Positions 14,421 to 27,700 of a stretch of DNA of 64,000 bases are shown here, in pieces. The stretch comes from Membranipora membranacea (lineage: Eukaryota; Bryozoa; Gymnolaemata; Cheilostomatida; Membraniporidae). Under the pieces are notes generated by a model, which made no database searches, was not told the origin of the DNA, and saw only the letters and a program-made list of their open reading frames with translations. A program made the translations under genes and the position numbers. The stretch lies in assembly GCA_914767715.1 (NCBI GenBank), contig OU612067.1:20994162-21058161 (forward strand), given 5' to 3'. Position 1 is the stretch's first letter. Every line of letters starts with the position of its first letter.

Positions 14421-17400
14421 GGTTATGAGGAAATCTATTTTTTGAACTGGCCGTAAAAAAAGCAAAGGGTCCCCCCTTTGTTACTTTTTTTAATTTTAAA
14501 ATCGCTCTCAGTTCCGTTCTATTTATCGTAGGATCTTCCTATTCTGGAATTTGAATGAGGACAATGAGGCCATCAACTGGTGCGAGTTTGAAAGAATTCC
14601 GATGGCTATTTAAAGTTTTTACCCTGCGTTTGGCATGTTTTTTAATGACAAAAGTGGCCCTCGTTAAAAATATTGCTGACGCCAAACTAAAAGGGGCAGC
14701 CCCAAACGGGTTTCAGTTCTAAAGTCAGCATGAAATTCCCCACGGTTTAGAGTAGGTTATGAGGAAATCTATTTTTTGAACAGGCCGTAATAAAAGCAAA
14801 GGGTCCCCCCTTTGTTACTTTTTTTAATTTTAAAATCGCTCTCATTTCCGTTCTATTTATCGTAGGATCTTCATATTCTGGAATTTGAATGAGGCCAATG
14901 AGGCCATCAACTGGTGCGAGTTTGAAAGAATTCCGATGGCTATTTGAATTTTTTACCCTGCGTTTGGCATGTTTTTTAATGACAAAAGTGGCCCTCGTTA
15001 AAAATGTCGCTGACGCCAAACTAAAAGGGGCAGCCCCAAACGGGTTTCAGTTCGAAAGTCAGCATGAAATTCCCCACGGTTTACAGTAGGTTATGAGGAA
15101 ATCTATTTTTTGAACTGGCCGTAAAAAAAGCAAAGGGTCCCCCCTTTGTTACTTTTTTTAATTTTAAAATCGCTCTCATTTCCGTTCTATTTATCGTAGG
15201 ATCTTCATGTTCTGGAATTTGAATGAGGCCAATGAGGCCATCAACTGGTGCGAGTTTGAAAGAATTCCGATGGCTATTTAAATTTTTTACCCTGCGTTTG
15301 GCATGTTTTTTAATGACAAAAGTGGCCCTCGTTAAAAATGTCGCTGACGCCAAACTAAAAGGGGCAGCCCCAAACGGGTTTCAGTCCCAAAGTCAGCATG
15401 AAATTCCCCACGGTTTAGAGTAGGTTATGAGGAAATCTATTTTTGAACTGGCGGTAAGAAAAGCAAAGGGTCCCCCCTTTGTTACTTTTTTAAATTTTAA
15501 AATCGCTCTCATTTCCGTTCTAATTATCGTAGGATCATCATATTCTCGAATTTGAATGAGGCCAATGAGGCCATCAACTGGTGCGAGTTTGAAAGAATTC
15601 CGATGGCTATTTAAATTTTTTACCCTGCGTTTGGCATGTTTTTTAATGACAAAAGTGGCCCTCGTTAAAAATGTCGCTCACGCCAAACTAAAAGGGGCAG
15701 CCCCAAACGGGTTTCAGTTCCAAAGTCAGCATGAAATTCCCCACGGTTTAGAGTAGGTTATGAGGAGATCTATTTTTTGAACTGGCCATAATAAAAGCAA
15801 AGGGTCCCCCCTTTGTTACTTTTTTTAATTTTAAAATCGCTCTCATTTCCGTTCTATTTATCGTAGGATCTTCATATTCTGGAATTTGAATGAGGCCAAT
15901 GAGGCCATCAACTGGTGCGAGATTGAAAGAATTCCGATGGCTATTTAAATTTTTTACCCTGCGTTTGGCATGTTTTTTAATGACAAAAGTGGCCCTCGTT
16001 AAAAATGTCGCTGACGCCAAACTAAAAGGGGCAGCCCCAAACGGGTTTCAGTTCCAAAGTCAGCATGAAATTCCCCACGGATTAGAGTAGGTTATGAGGA
16101 AATCTATTTTTTGAACTGGCCGTAAAAAAAGGAATGGGTCCCCCCTTTGTTACTTTTTTTAATTTTAAAATCGCTCTCATTTCTGTTCTATTTATCGTAG
16201 GATCTTCATATTCTGGAATTTGAATGAGGCCAATGAGGCCATCAACTGGTCCGAGTTTGAAAGAATTCCGATGGCTATTTAAATTTTTTACCCTGCGTTT
16301 GGCATGTTTTTTAATGACAAAAGTGGCCCTCATTAAAAATGTCGCTGACGCCAAACTAAATGGGGCAGCCCCAAACGGGTTTCAGTTCCAAAGTCAGCAT
16401 GAAATTCCCCACGGATTAGAGTAGGTTATGAGGAAATCTATTTTTTGAACTGGCCGTAAAAAAAGCAAAGGGTCCCCCCTTTATTACTTTTTTTAATTTT
16501 AAAATCGCTCTCATTTCCGTTCTATTTATCGTAGGATCTTCATATTCTGGAATTTGAATGAGGCCAACGAGGCCATCAACTGGTGCGAGTTTGAAAGAAT
16601 TCCGATGGCTATTTAAATTTTTTACCCTGCGTTTGGCATGTTTTTTAATGACAAAAGTGGCCCTCGTTAAAAATGTCGCTCACGCCAAACTAAAAGGGGC
16701 AGCCCCAAATGGGTTTCAGTTCCAAAGTCAGCATGAAATTCCCCACGGATTAGAGTAGGTTATGAGAAAATCTATTTTGTGAACTGGCCGTAATAAAAGC
16801 AAAGGGTCCCCCCCTTTGTTACTTTTTTTAATTTTAAAATCGCTCTTATTTCCGTTCTATTTATCGTAGGATCTTCATATTCTGGAATTTGAATGAGGCC
16901 AATGAGGCCATCAACTGGTGCGAGTTTGAAAGAATTCCGATGGCTATTTAAATTTTTTATCCTGCATTTGGCATGTTTTTTAATGACAAAAGTGGCCCTC
17001 GTTAAAAATGTTGCTGACGCCAAACTAAAAGGGGCAGCCCCAAACGGGATTCAGTTCCAAAGTCAGCATGAAATTCCCCACGGTATAGAGTAGGTTATGA
17101 GGAAATCTATTTTTTGAACTGGCCGTAATAAAAGCAAGGGGTCCCCCCTTTGTTACTTTTTTTAATTTTAAAATGGCTCTCATTTCTGTTCTATTTATCG
17201 TAGGATCTTCATATTCTGGAATTTGAATGAGGCCAATGAGGCCATCAACTGGTGCGAGTTTGAAAGAATTCCAATGGCTATTTAAATTTTTTACCCTGCG
17301 TTTGTCATGTTTTTTAATGACAAAAGTGGCCCTCGTTAAAAATGTCGCTGACGCCAAACTAAAAGGGGCAGCCCCAAACGGGTTTCAGTTCCAAAGTCAG

Positions 17401-20400
17401 CATGAAATTCCCCACGGATTAGAGTAGGTTATGAGGAAATCTATTTTTTGAACTGGCCGTAAAAAAAGCAATGGGTCCCCCCTTTGTTACTTTTTTTAAT
17501 TTTAAAATCGCTCTCATTTCCGTTCTATTTATCGTAGGATCTTCATATTCTGGAATTTGAATGAGGCCAATAAGGCCATCAACTGGTCCGAATTTGAAAG
17601 AATTCCGATGGCTATTTAAATTTTTTACCCTGCGTTTGGCATGTTTTTTAATGACAAAAGTGGCCCTCGTTAAAAATGTCGCTGACGCCAAACTAAAAGG
17701 GGCAGCCCGAAACAGGTTTCAGTTCCAAAGTCAGCATGAAATTCCCCACGGTTTAGAGTAGGTTATGAGGAAATTTTTTTTTTAAACTGGCCGTAAAAAA
17801 AGCAAAGGGTCCCCCCTTTGTTACTTTTTTTAATTTTAAAATCGCTCTGATTTCCGTTCTATTTATCGTAGGATCTTCATATTCTGGAATTTGAATGAGG
17901 CCAATGAGGCCATCGACTGGTCCGAGTTTGAAAGAATTCCGATGGCTATTTAAATTTTTTACCCTGCGTTTGGCATGTTTTTTAATGACAAAAGTGGCCC
18001 CCGTTAAAAATGTCGCTGACGCCAAACTAAAAGGGGCAGCCCCAAACGGGTTTCAGTTCCAAAGTCAGCATGAAATTCCCCACGATTTAGAGTAGGTTAT
18101 GAGGAAATCTATTTTTCGAACTGGCCGTAAAAAAAGCAAAGGGTCCCCCCTTTGTTACTTTTTTTAATTTTAAAATCGCTCTGATTTCAGTTCTATTTAT
18201 CGTAGGATCTTCATATTCTGGAATTTGAAGGAGGCCAATGAGGCCATCAACTGGTTCGAGTTTGAAATAATTCCGATGGCTATTTGAATTTTTTACCCTG
18301 CGTTTGGCATGTTTTAAATGACAAAAGTGGCCCTCGTTAAAAATGTCGCTGACGCCAAACTAAAAGGGGCAGCCCCAAACGGGTTTCAGTTCAAAAGTCA
18401 GCATGAAATTCCCCACGGTATAGAGTAGGTTATGAGGAAATCTATTTTTTGAACTGGCCGTAAAAAAAGCAAAGGGTCCCCCCTTTGTTACTTTTTTAAT
18501 TTTAAAATCGCTCTCATTTCCGTTCTATTTATCGTAGGATCTTCATATTCTGGAATTTGAATGAGGCCAATGAGGCCATCAACTGGTGCGAGTTTGAAAG
18601 AATTCCGATGGCTATTTAAATTTTTTACCCTGCGTTTGGCATCTTTTTTAATGACAAAAGTGGCCCTCATTAAAAATGTCGCTGATGCCAAACTAAAAGG
18701 AACAGCCCCAAACGGGTTTCAGTTCCAAAGTCAGCATGAAATTCCCCACGGATTAGAGTAGGTTATGAGGAAATCTATTTTTTGAACTGGCCGTAAAAAA
18801 AGCGATGGGTCCCCCCTTTGTTACTTTTTTTAATTCTAAAATCGCTGTCATTTCCGTTCTATTTATCGTAGGATCTTCATATTCTGGAATTTGAATGAGG
18901 CCAATGAGGCCATCAACTGGTCGGAGTTTGAAAGAATTCCGATAGCTATTTAAATTTTTTACCCTGCGTTTGGCATGTTTTTTAATGACAAAAGTGGCCC
19001 TCGTTAAAAATGTCGCTGACGCCAAACTAAAAGGGGCAGCCCCAAACGGGTTTCAGTTCGAAAGTCAGCATGAAATTCCCCACGGTTTAGAGTAGGTTAT
19101 GAGGAAATCTATTTTTTGAACTGGCCGTAAAAAAAGCAAAGGATCCCCCCTTTGTTACTTTTTTTAATTTAAAAATCGCTCTCATTTCCGTTCTATTTAT
19201 CGTAGGATCTTCATATTCTGGAATTTGAATGAGGCCAATGAGGCCATCAACTGGTGCGAGTTTGAAAGAATTCCGATGGCTATTTAAATTTTTTACCCTG
19301 CGTTTGGCATGTTTTTTAATGACAAAAGTGGCCCTCGTTAAAAATGTCGCTGACGCCAAACTAAAAGGGGCAGCCCCAAACGGGTTTCAGTTCCAAAGTC
19401 AGCATGAAATTCCCCACGGATTAGAGTAGGTTATGAGGAAATCTATTTTTTGAACTGGCCGTAAAAAAAGCAATGGGTCCCCCCTTTGTTGCTTTTTTTA
19501 ATTTTAAAATTGCTCTCATTTCCGTTCTATTTATCGTAGGATCTTCATATTCTGGAATTTGAATGAGGCCAATGAGGCCATCAACTGGTGCGAGTTTGAA
19601 AGAATTCCGATGGCTATTTAAATTTTTTACCCTGCGTTTGGCATGTTTTTTAATGACAAAAGTGGCCCTCGTTAAAAATGTCGCTGACGCCAAACTAAAA
19701 GGGGCAGCCCCAAACGGGTTTCAGTTCCAAAGTCAGCATGAAATTCCCCACGGTTTAGAGTAGGTTATGAGGAAATCTATTTTTTGAACTGGCCGTAAAA
19801 AAAGCAAAGGGTCCCCCCTTTGTTACTTTTTTTAATTTTAAAATCGCTCTCATTTCCGTTCTATTTATCGTAGGATTTTCATATTCTGGAATTTGAATGA
19901 GGCCAATGAGGCCATCAACTGGTGCGAGTTTGAAAGAATTCCGAGGGCTATTTAAATTTTTACCCTGCGTTTGGCATGTTTTTTAATGACAAAAGTGGCC
20001 CTCGTTATAAATGTCGCTGACGCCAAACTAAAATGGGCAGCCCCAAACGGGTTTCAGTTCCAAAGTCAGCATGAAATTCTCCACGGTTTAGAGTAGGTTA
20101 TGAGGCAATCTATTTTTCGAACTGGCCGTAAAAAAAGCAAAGGGTCCCCCCTTTGTTACTTTTTTTAATTTTAAAATCGCTCTCATTTCCGTTCTATTTA
20201 TCGTAGGATCTTCATATTCTGGAATTTGAATGAGGCCAATGAGGCCATCAACTGGTGCCAGTTTAATAGAATTCCGATGGCTATTTAAATTTTTTGCCCT
20301 GCGTTTGGCATGTTTTTTAATGACAAAAGTGGCCCCCGTTAAAAATGTCGCTGTAGCCAAACTAAAAGGGGCAGCCCCAAACGGGTTTCAGTTCCAAAGT

Positions 20401-22763
20401 CAGCATGAAATTCCCCACGGATTAGAGTAGGTTATGAGGAAATCTATTTTTTGAACTGGCCGTAAAAAAAGCAAAGGGTCCCCCCTTTGTTACTTTTTTT
20501 AATTTTAAACTCGCTCTCATTTCCGTTCTATTTATCGTAGGATCTTCCTATTCTGGAATTTGAATGAGGCCAATGAGGCCATCAACTGGTGCGAGTTTGA
20601 AAGAATTCCGATGGCTATTTAAATTTTTTACCCTGCGTTTGGCATGTTTTTTAATGACAAAAGTGGCCCTCGTTAAAAATATTGCTGACGCCAAACTAAA
20701 AGGGGCAGCCCCAAACGGGTTTCAGTTCCAAAGTCAGCATGAAATTCCCCACGGTTTAGAGTAGGTTATGAGGAAATCTATTTTTTGAACTGGCCGTAAT
20801 AATAGCAAAGGGTCCCCCCTTTGTTACTTTTTTTAATTTTAAAATCGCTCTCATTTCCGTTCTATTTATCGTAGGATCTTCATATTCTGGAATTTGAATG
20901 AGGCCAATGAGGCCATCAACTGGTGCGAGTTTGAAAGAATTCCGATGGCTATTTAAATTTTTTACCCTGCGTTTGGCATGTTTTTTAATGACAAAAGTGG
21001 CCCTCGTTAAAAATATTGCTGACGCCAAACTAAAAGGGGCAGCCCCAAACGGGTTTCAGATCCAAAGTCAGCATGAAATTCCCCACGGTTTAGAGTAGGT
21101 TATGAGGAAATCTATTTTTTGAACTGGCCGTAATAATAGCAAAGGGTCCCCCCTTTGTTACTTTTTTTAATTTTAAAATCGCTCTCATTTCCGTTCTATT
21201 TATCGTAGGATCTTCATATTCTGGAATTTGAATGAGGCCAATGAGGCCATCAACTGGTGCGAGTTTGAAAGAATTCCGATGGCTATTTAAATTTTTTACC
21301 CTGCGTTTGGCATGTTTTTTAATGACAAAAGTGGCCCTCGTTAAAAATGTCGCTGACGCCAAACTAAAAGGGGCAGCCCCAAACGGGTTTCAGTTCCAAA
21401 GTCAGCATGAAATTCCCCACGGATTAGAGTAGGTTATGAGGAAATCTATTTTTTGAACTGGCCGTAAAAAAAGCAATGGGTCCCCCCTTTGTTACTTTTT
21501 TAAATTTTAAAATTGCTCTCATTTCCGTTCTATTTATCGTAGGATCTTCATATTCTGGAATTTGAATGAGGCCAATGAGGCCATCAACTGGTGCGAGTTT
21601 GAAAGAATTCCGATGGCTATTTAAATTTTTTACCCTGCGTTTGGCATGTTTTTTAATGACAAAAGTGGCCCTCGTTAAAAATGTCGCTGACGCCAAACTA
21701 AAAGGGGCAGCCCCAAACGGGTTTCAGTTCGAAAGTCAGCATGAAATTCCCCACGGTTTAGAGTAGGTTATGAGGAAATCTATTTTTTGAACTGGCCGTA
21801 AAAAAAGCAAAGGGTCCCCCTTTGTTACTTTTTTAAATCTTAAAATCGCTCTCATTTCCGTTCTATTTATCGTAGGATCTTCATATTCTGGAATTTGAAT
21901 GAGGCCAATGAGGCCTTCAACTGGTGCGAGTTTGAAAGAATTCCGATGGCTATTCAAATTTTTTACCATGCGTTTGGCATGTTTTTTAATGACAAAAGTG
22001 GCCCTCGTTAAAAATGTCGCTGACGCCAAACTAAAAGGGGCAGCCCCAAACGGGTTTCAGTTCCAAAGTCAGCATGAAATTCCCCACGGTTTAGAGTAGG
22101 TTATGAGGAAATCTATTTTTTGAACTGGCCGTAAAAAAAGCAAAGGGTCCCCCCTTTGTTACTTTTTTTAATTTTAAAATCGCTCTCATTTCCGTTCTAT
22201 TTATCGTAGGATCTTCATATTCTGGAATTTGAATGAGGCTAATGAGGCCATCAACTGGTGCGAGTTTGAAAGAATTCCGAGGGCTATTTAAATTTTTTAC
22301 CCTGCGTATGGCATGTTTTTTAATGACAAAAGTGGCCCTCGTTATAAATGTCGCTGACGCCAAACTAAAATGGGCAGCCCCAAACGGGTTTCAGTTCCAA
22401 AGTCAGCATGAAATTCCGCACGGATTAGAGTAGGTTATGAGGAAATCTATTTTTTGAACTGGCCTAAAAAGCAATGGGTCCCCCCTTTGTTACTTTTTTT
22501 AATTTTAAAATCGCTCTCATTTCCGTTCTATTTATCGTAGGATCTTCATATTCTGGAATTTGAATGAGGCCAATGAGACCATCAACTGGTTCGAGTTTGA
22601 AAGAATTCCGATGGCTATTTAAATTTTTTACCCTGCGTTTGGCATGTTTTTTAATGACAAAAGTGGCCCTCGTTAAAAATGTCGCTGACGCCAAACTAAA
22701 AGGGGCAGCCCCAAACGGGTTTCAGTTCCAAAGTCAGCATGAAATTCCCCACGGTTTAGAGTA

Positions 22764-24765
22764 GGTTATGAGGAAATCTATTTTTGAACTGGCGGTAAGA
22801 AAAGCAAAGGGTCCCCCCTTTGTTACTTTTTTAAATTTTAAAATCGCTCTCATTTCCGTTCTAATTATCGTAGGATCTTCATATTCTCGAATTTGAATGA
22901 GGCCAATGAGGCCATCAACTGGTGCGAGTTTGAAAGAATTCCGATGGCTATTTAAATTTTTTACCCTGCGTTTGGCATGTTTTTTAATGACAAAAGTGGC
23001 CCTCGTTAAAAATGTCGCTCACGCCAAACTAAAAGGGGCAGCCCCAAACGGGTTTCAGTTCCAAAGTCAGCATGAAATTCCCCACGGTTTAGAGTAGGTT
23101 ATGAGGAAATCTATTTTTTGAACTGGCCGTAATAAAAGGAAAGGGTCCCCCCTTTGTTACTTTTTTCAATTTTAACATCGCTCTCATTTCCGTTCTATTT
23201 ATCGTAGGATCTTCATATTCTGGAATTTGAATGAGGCCAATGAGGCCATCAACTGGTGCGAGATTGAAAGAATTCCGATGGCTATTTAAATTTTTTACCC
23301 TGCGTTTGGCATGTTTTTTAATGACAAAAGTGGCCCTAGTTAAAAATGTCGCTGACGCCAAACTAAAAGGGGCAGCCCCAAACGGGTTTCAGTTCCAAAG
23401 TCAGCATGAAATTCCCCACGGATTAGAGTAGGTTATGAGGAAATCTATTTTTTGAACTGGCCGTAAAAAAAGGAATGGGTCCCCCCTTTGTTACTTTTTT
23501 TAATTTTAAAATCGCTCTCATTTCCGTTCTATTTATCGTAGGATCTTCATATTCTGGAATTTGAATGAGGCCAATGAGGCCATCAACTGGTCCGAGTTTG
23601 AAAGAATTCCGATGGCTATTTAAATTTTTTACCCTGCGTTTGGCATGTTTTTTAATGACAAAAGTGGCCCTCGTTAAAAATGTCGCTGACGCCAAACTAA
23701 AAGGGGCAGCCCCAAACGGGTTTCAGTTCCAAAGTCAGCATGAAATTCCCCACGGTTTAGAGTAGGTTATGAGGAAATCTATTTTTGAACTGGCGGTAAG
23801 AAAAGCAAAGGGTCCCCCCTTTGTTACTTTTTTAAATTTTAAAATCGCTCTCATTTCCGTTCTAATTATCGTAGGATCTTCATATTCTCGAATTTGAATG
23901 AGGCCAATGAGGCCATCAACTGGTGCGAGTTTGAAAGAATTCCGATGGCTATTTAAATTTTTTACCCTGCGTTTGGCATGTTTTTTAATGACAAAAGTGG
24001 CCCTCGTTAAAAATGTCGCTCACGCCAAACTAAAAGGGGCAGCCCCAAACGGGTTTCAGTTCCAAAGTCAGCATGAAATTCCCCACGGTTTAGAGTAGGT
24101 TATGAGGAAATCTATTTTTTGAACTGGCCGTAATAAAAGGAAAGGGTCCCCCCTTTGTTACTTTTTTCAATTTTTACATCGCTCTCATTTCCGTTCTATT
24201 TATCGTAGGATCTTCATATTCTGGAATTTGAATGAGGCCAATGAGGCCATCAACTGGTGCGAGATTGAAAGAATTCCGATGGCTATTTAAATTTTTTACC
24301 CTGCGTTTGGCATGTTTTTTAATGACAAAAGTGGCCCTAGTTAAAAATGTCGCTTACGCCAAACTAAAAGGGGCAGCCCCAAACGGGTTTCAGTTCCAAA
24401 GTCAGCATGAAATTCCCCACGGATTAGAGTAGGTTATGAGGAAATCTATCTTTTGAACTGGCCGTAAAAAAAGGAATGGGTCCCCCCTTTGTTACTTTTT
24501 TTAATTTTAAAATCGCTCTCATTTCCGTTCTATTTATCGTAGGATCTTCATATTCTGGAATTTGAATGAGGCCAATGAGGCCATCAACTGGTCCGAGTTT
24601 GAAAGAATTCCGATGGCTATTTAAATTTTTTACCCTGCGTTTGGCATGTTTTTTAATGACAAAAGTGGCCCTCATTAAAAATGTCGCTGACGCCAAACTA
24701 AATGGGGCAGCCCCAAACGGGTTTCAGTTCCAAAGTCAGCATGAAATTCCCCACGGATTAGAGTA
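22764..24765. repeat. Trimer higher-order duplication (2 x about 1,001 bp)
   Basis: Three monomers are repeated once at a spacing of 1,001 bp. Shared private variants include GGCGGTAAGAAAAGC, TTCTAATTATCG, TTCTCGAATTTG, GTCGCTCACGCC, GGAAAGGGTCC with TTTTTTCAATTTT, GCGAGATTGAAAG and GGCCCTAGTT. The second copy has added changes (TTTTTACATCGC and TCGCTTACGCC). A related first monomer stands alone near 15.43 kb, and part of the same order is seen at 15.4-16.4 kb, so the type is older than this duplication. Confidence 0.8.
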
Positions 24766-27700
24766 GGTTATTAGGAAGTCTATTTTTTGAACTGGCCGCA
24801 AAAAAAGCAATGGGTCCCCCCTTTGTTACTTTTCTTAATTTTAAAATCGCTCTCATTTCTGTTCTATTTATCGTAGGATCTTCATATTCTGGAATTTGAA
24901 TGAGGCCAATGAGGCCATCAACTGGTGCGAGTTTGAAAGAATTCCGATGGCTATTTAAATTTTTTACCCTGCGTTTGGCATGTTTTTTAATGACAAAAGT
25001 GGCCCTCGTTAAAAATGTCGCTGACGCCAAACTAAAAGGGGCAGCCCCAAACGGGTTTCAGTTCCAAAGTCAGCATGAAATTCCCCACGGTTTAGAGTAG
25101 GTTATGAGGAAATCTATTTTTTGAACTGGCCGTAAAAAAAGCAAAGGGTCCCCCCTTTGTTACTTTTTTTAATTTTAAAATCGCTCTCATTTCCGTTCTA
25201 TTTATCGTAGGATCTTCATATTCTGGAATTTGAATGAGGCCAATGAGGCCATCAACTGGTGTGAGTTTGAAAGAATTCCGATGGCTATTTAAATTTTTTA
25301 CCCTGCGTTTGGCATGTTTTTTAATGACAAAAGTGGCCCTCGTTAAAAATGTCGCTGACGCCAAACTAAAAGGGGCAGCCCCAAACGGGTTTCAGTTCCA
25401 AAGTCAGCATGAAATTCCCCACGGATTAGAGTAGGTTATGAGGAAATCTATTTTGTGAACTGGCCGTAATAAAAGCAAAGGGTCCCCCCCTTTGTTACTT
25501 TTTTTAATTTTAAAATCGCTCTCATTTCCGTTCTATTTATCGTAGGATCTTCATATTCTGGAATTTGAATGAGGCCAATGAGGCCATCAACTGGTGCGAG
25601 TTTGAAAGAATTCCGATGGCTATTTAAATTTTTTATCCTGCATTTGGCATGTTTTTTAATGACAAAAGTGGCCCTCGTTAAAAATGTTGCTGACGCCAAA
25701 CTAAAAGGGGCAGCCCCAAACGGGTTTCAGTTCCAAAGTCAGCATGAAATTCCCCACGGTTTAGAGTAGGTTATGAGGAAATCTATTTTTTGAACTGGCC
25801 GTAATAAAAGCAAGGGGTCCCCCCTTTGTTACTTTTTTTAATTTTAAAATGGCTGTCATTTCTGTTCTATTTATCGTAGGATCTTCATATTCTGGAATTT
25901 GAATGAGGCCAATGAGGCCATCAACTGGTGCGAGTTTGAAAGAATTCCGATGGCTATTTAAATTTTTTACCCTGCGTTTGTCATGTTTTTTAATGACAAA
26001 AGTGGCCCTCGTTAAAAATGTCGCTGACGCCAAACTAAAAGGGGCAGCCCCAAACGGGTTTCAGTTCCAAAGTCAGCATGAAATTCCCCACGGATTAGAG
26101 TAGGTTATGAGGAAATCTATTATTTGAACTGGCCGTAAAAAAAGCAATGGGTCCCCCCTTTGTTACTTTTTTTAATTTTAAAATCGCTCTCATTTCCGTT
26201 CTATTTATCGTAGGATCTTCATATTCTGGAATTTGAATGAGGCCAATAAGGCCATCAACTGGTCCGAATTTGAAAGAATTCCGATGGCTATTTAAATTTT
26301 TTACCCTGCGTTTGGCATGTTTTTTAATGACAAAAGTGGCCCTCGTTAAAAATGTCGCTGACGCCAAACTAAAAGGGGCAGCCCGAAACGGGTTTCAGTT
26401 CCAAAGTCAGCATGAAATTCCCCACGGTTTAGAGTAGGTTATGAGGAAATTTTTTTTTTGAACTGGCCGTAAAAAAAGCAAAGGGTCCCCCCTTTGTTAC
26501 TTTTTTTAATTTTAAAATCGCTCTCATTTCCGTTCTATTTATCGTAGGATCTTCATATTCTGGAATTTGAATGAGGCCAATGAGGCCATCGACTGGTCCG
26601 AGTTTGAAAGAATTCCGATGGCTATTTAAATTTTTTTACCCTGCGTTTGGCATGTTTTTTAATGACAAAAGTGGCCCCCGTTAAAAATGTCGCTGACGCC
26701 AAACTAAAAGGGGCAGCCCCAAACGGGTTTCAGTTCCAAAGTCAGCATGAAATTCCCCACGGTTTAGAGTAGGTTATGAGGAAATCTATTTTTCAAACTG
26801 GCTTTAAAAAAAGCAAAGGGTCCCCCCTTTGTTACTTTTTTTAATTTTAAAATCGCTCTGATTTCAGTTCTATTTATCGTAGGATCTTCATATTCTGGAA
26901 TGTGGATGAGGCCAATGAGGCCATCGACTGGTCCGAGTTTGAAAGAATTCCGATGGCTATTTAAATTTTTTACCCTGCGTTTGGCATGTTTTTTTATGAC
27001 AAAAGTGGCCCCCGTTAAAAATGTCGCTGGCGCCAAACTAAAAGGGGCAGCCCGAAACGGGTTTCAGTTCCAAAGTCATCATAAAATTCCCCACGGTTTA
27101 GAGTAGGTTATGAGGAAATCTATTTTTTGAACTGGCCGTAAAAAAAGCAAAGGGTCCCCCCTTTGTTACTTTTTTTAATTTTAAAGTCGCTCTTATTTCC
27201 GTTCTATTTATCGTAGGATCTTCATATTCTGGAATTTGAATAAGGCCAATGAGGCCATCAACTGGTCCGAGTTTGAAAGAATCCCGATGGCTATTTAAAT
27301 TTTTTACCCTGCGTTTGGCATGTTTTTTAATGACAAAAGTGGCCCTCGTTATAAATGTCGCTGACGCCAAACTAAAATGGGCAGCCCCAAACGGGTTTCA
27401 GTTCCAAAGTCAGCATGAAATTCCCCACGGATTAGAGTAGGTTATGAGGAAATCTATTTTTTGAACTGGCCGTAAAAAAAGGAATGGGTCCCCCCTTTGT
27501 TACTTTTTTTAATTTTAAAATCGCTCTCATTTCCGTTCTATTTATCGTAGGATCTTCATATTCTGGAATTTGAATGAGGCCAATGAGGCCATCAACTGGT
27601 CCGAGTTTGAAAGAATTCCGATGGCTATTTAAATTTTTTACCCTGCGTTTGGCATGTTTTTTAATGACAAAAGTGGCCCTCATTAAAAATGTCGCTGACG

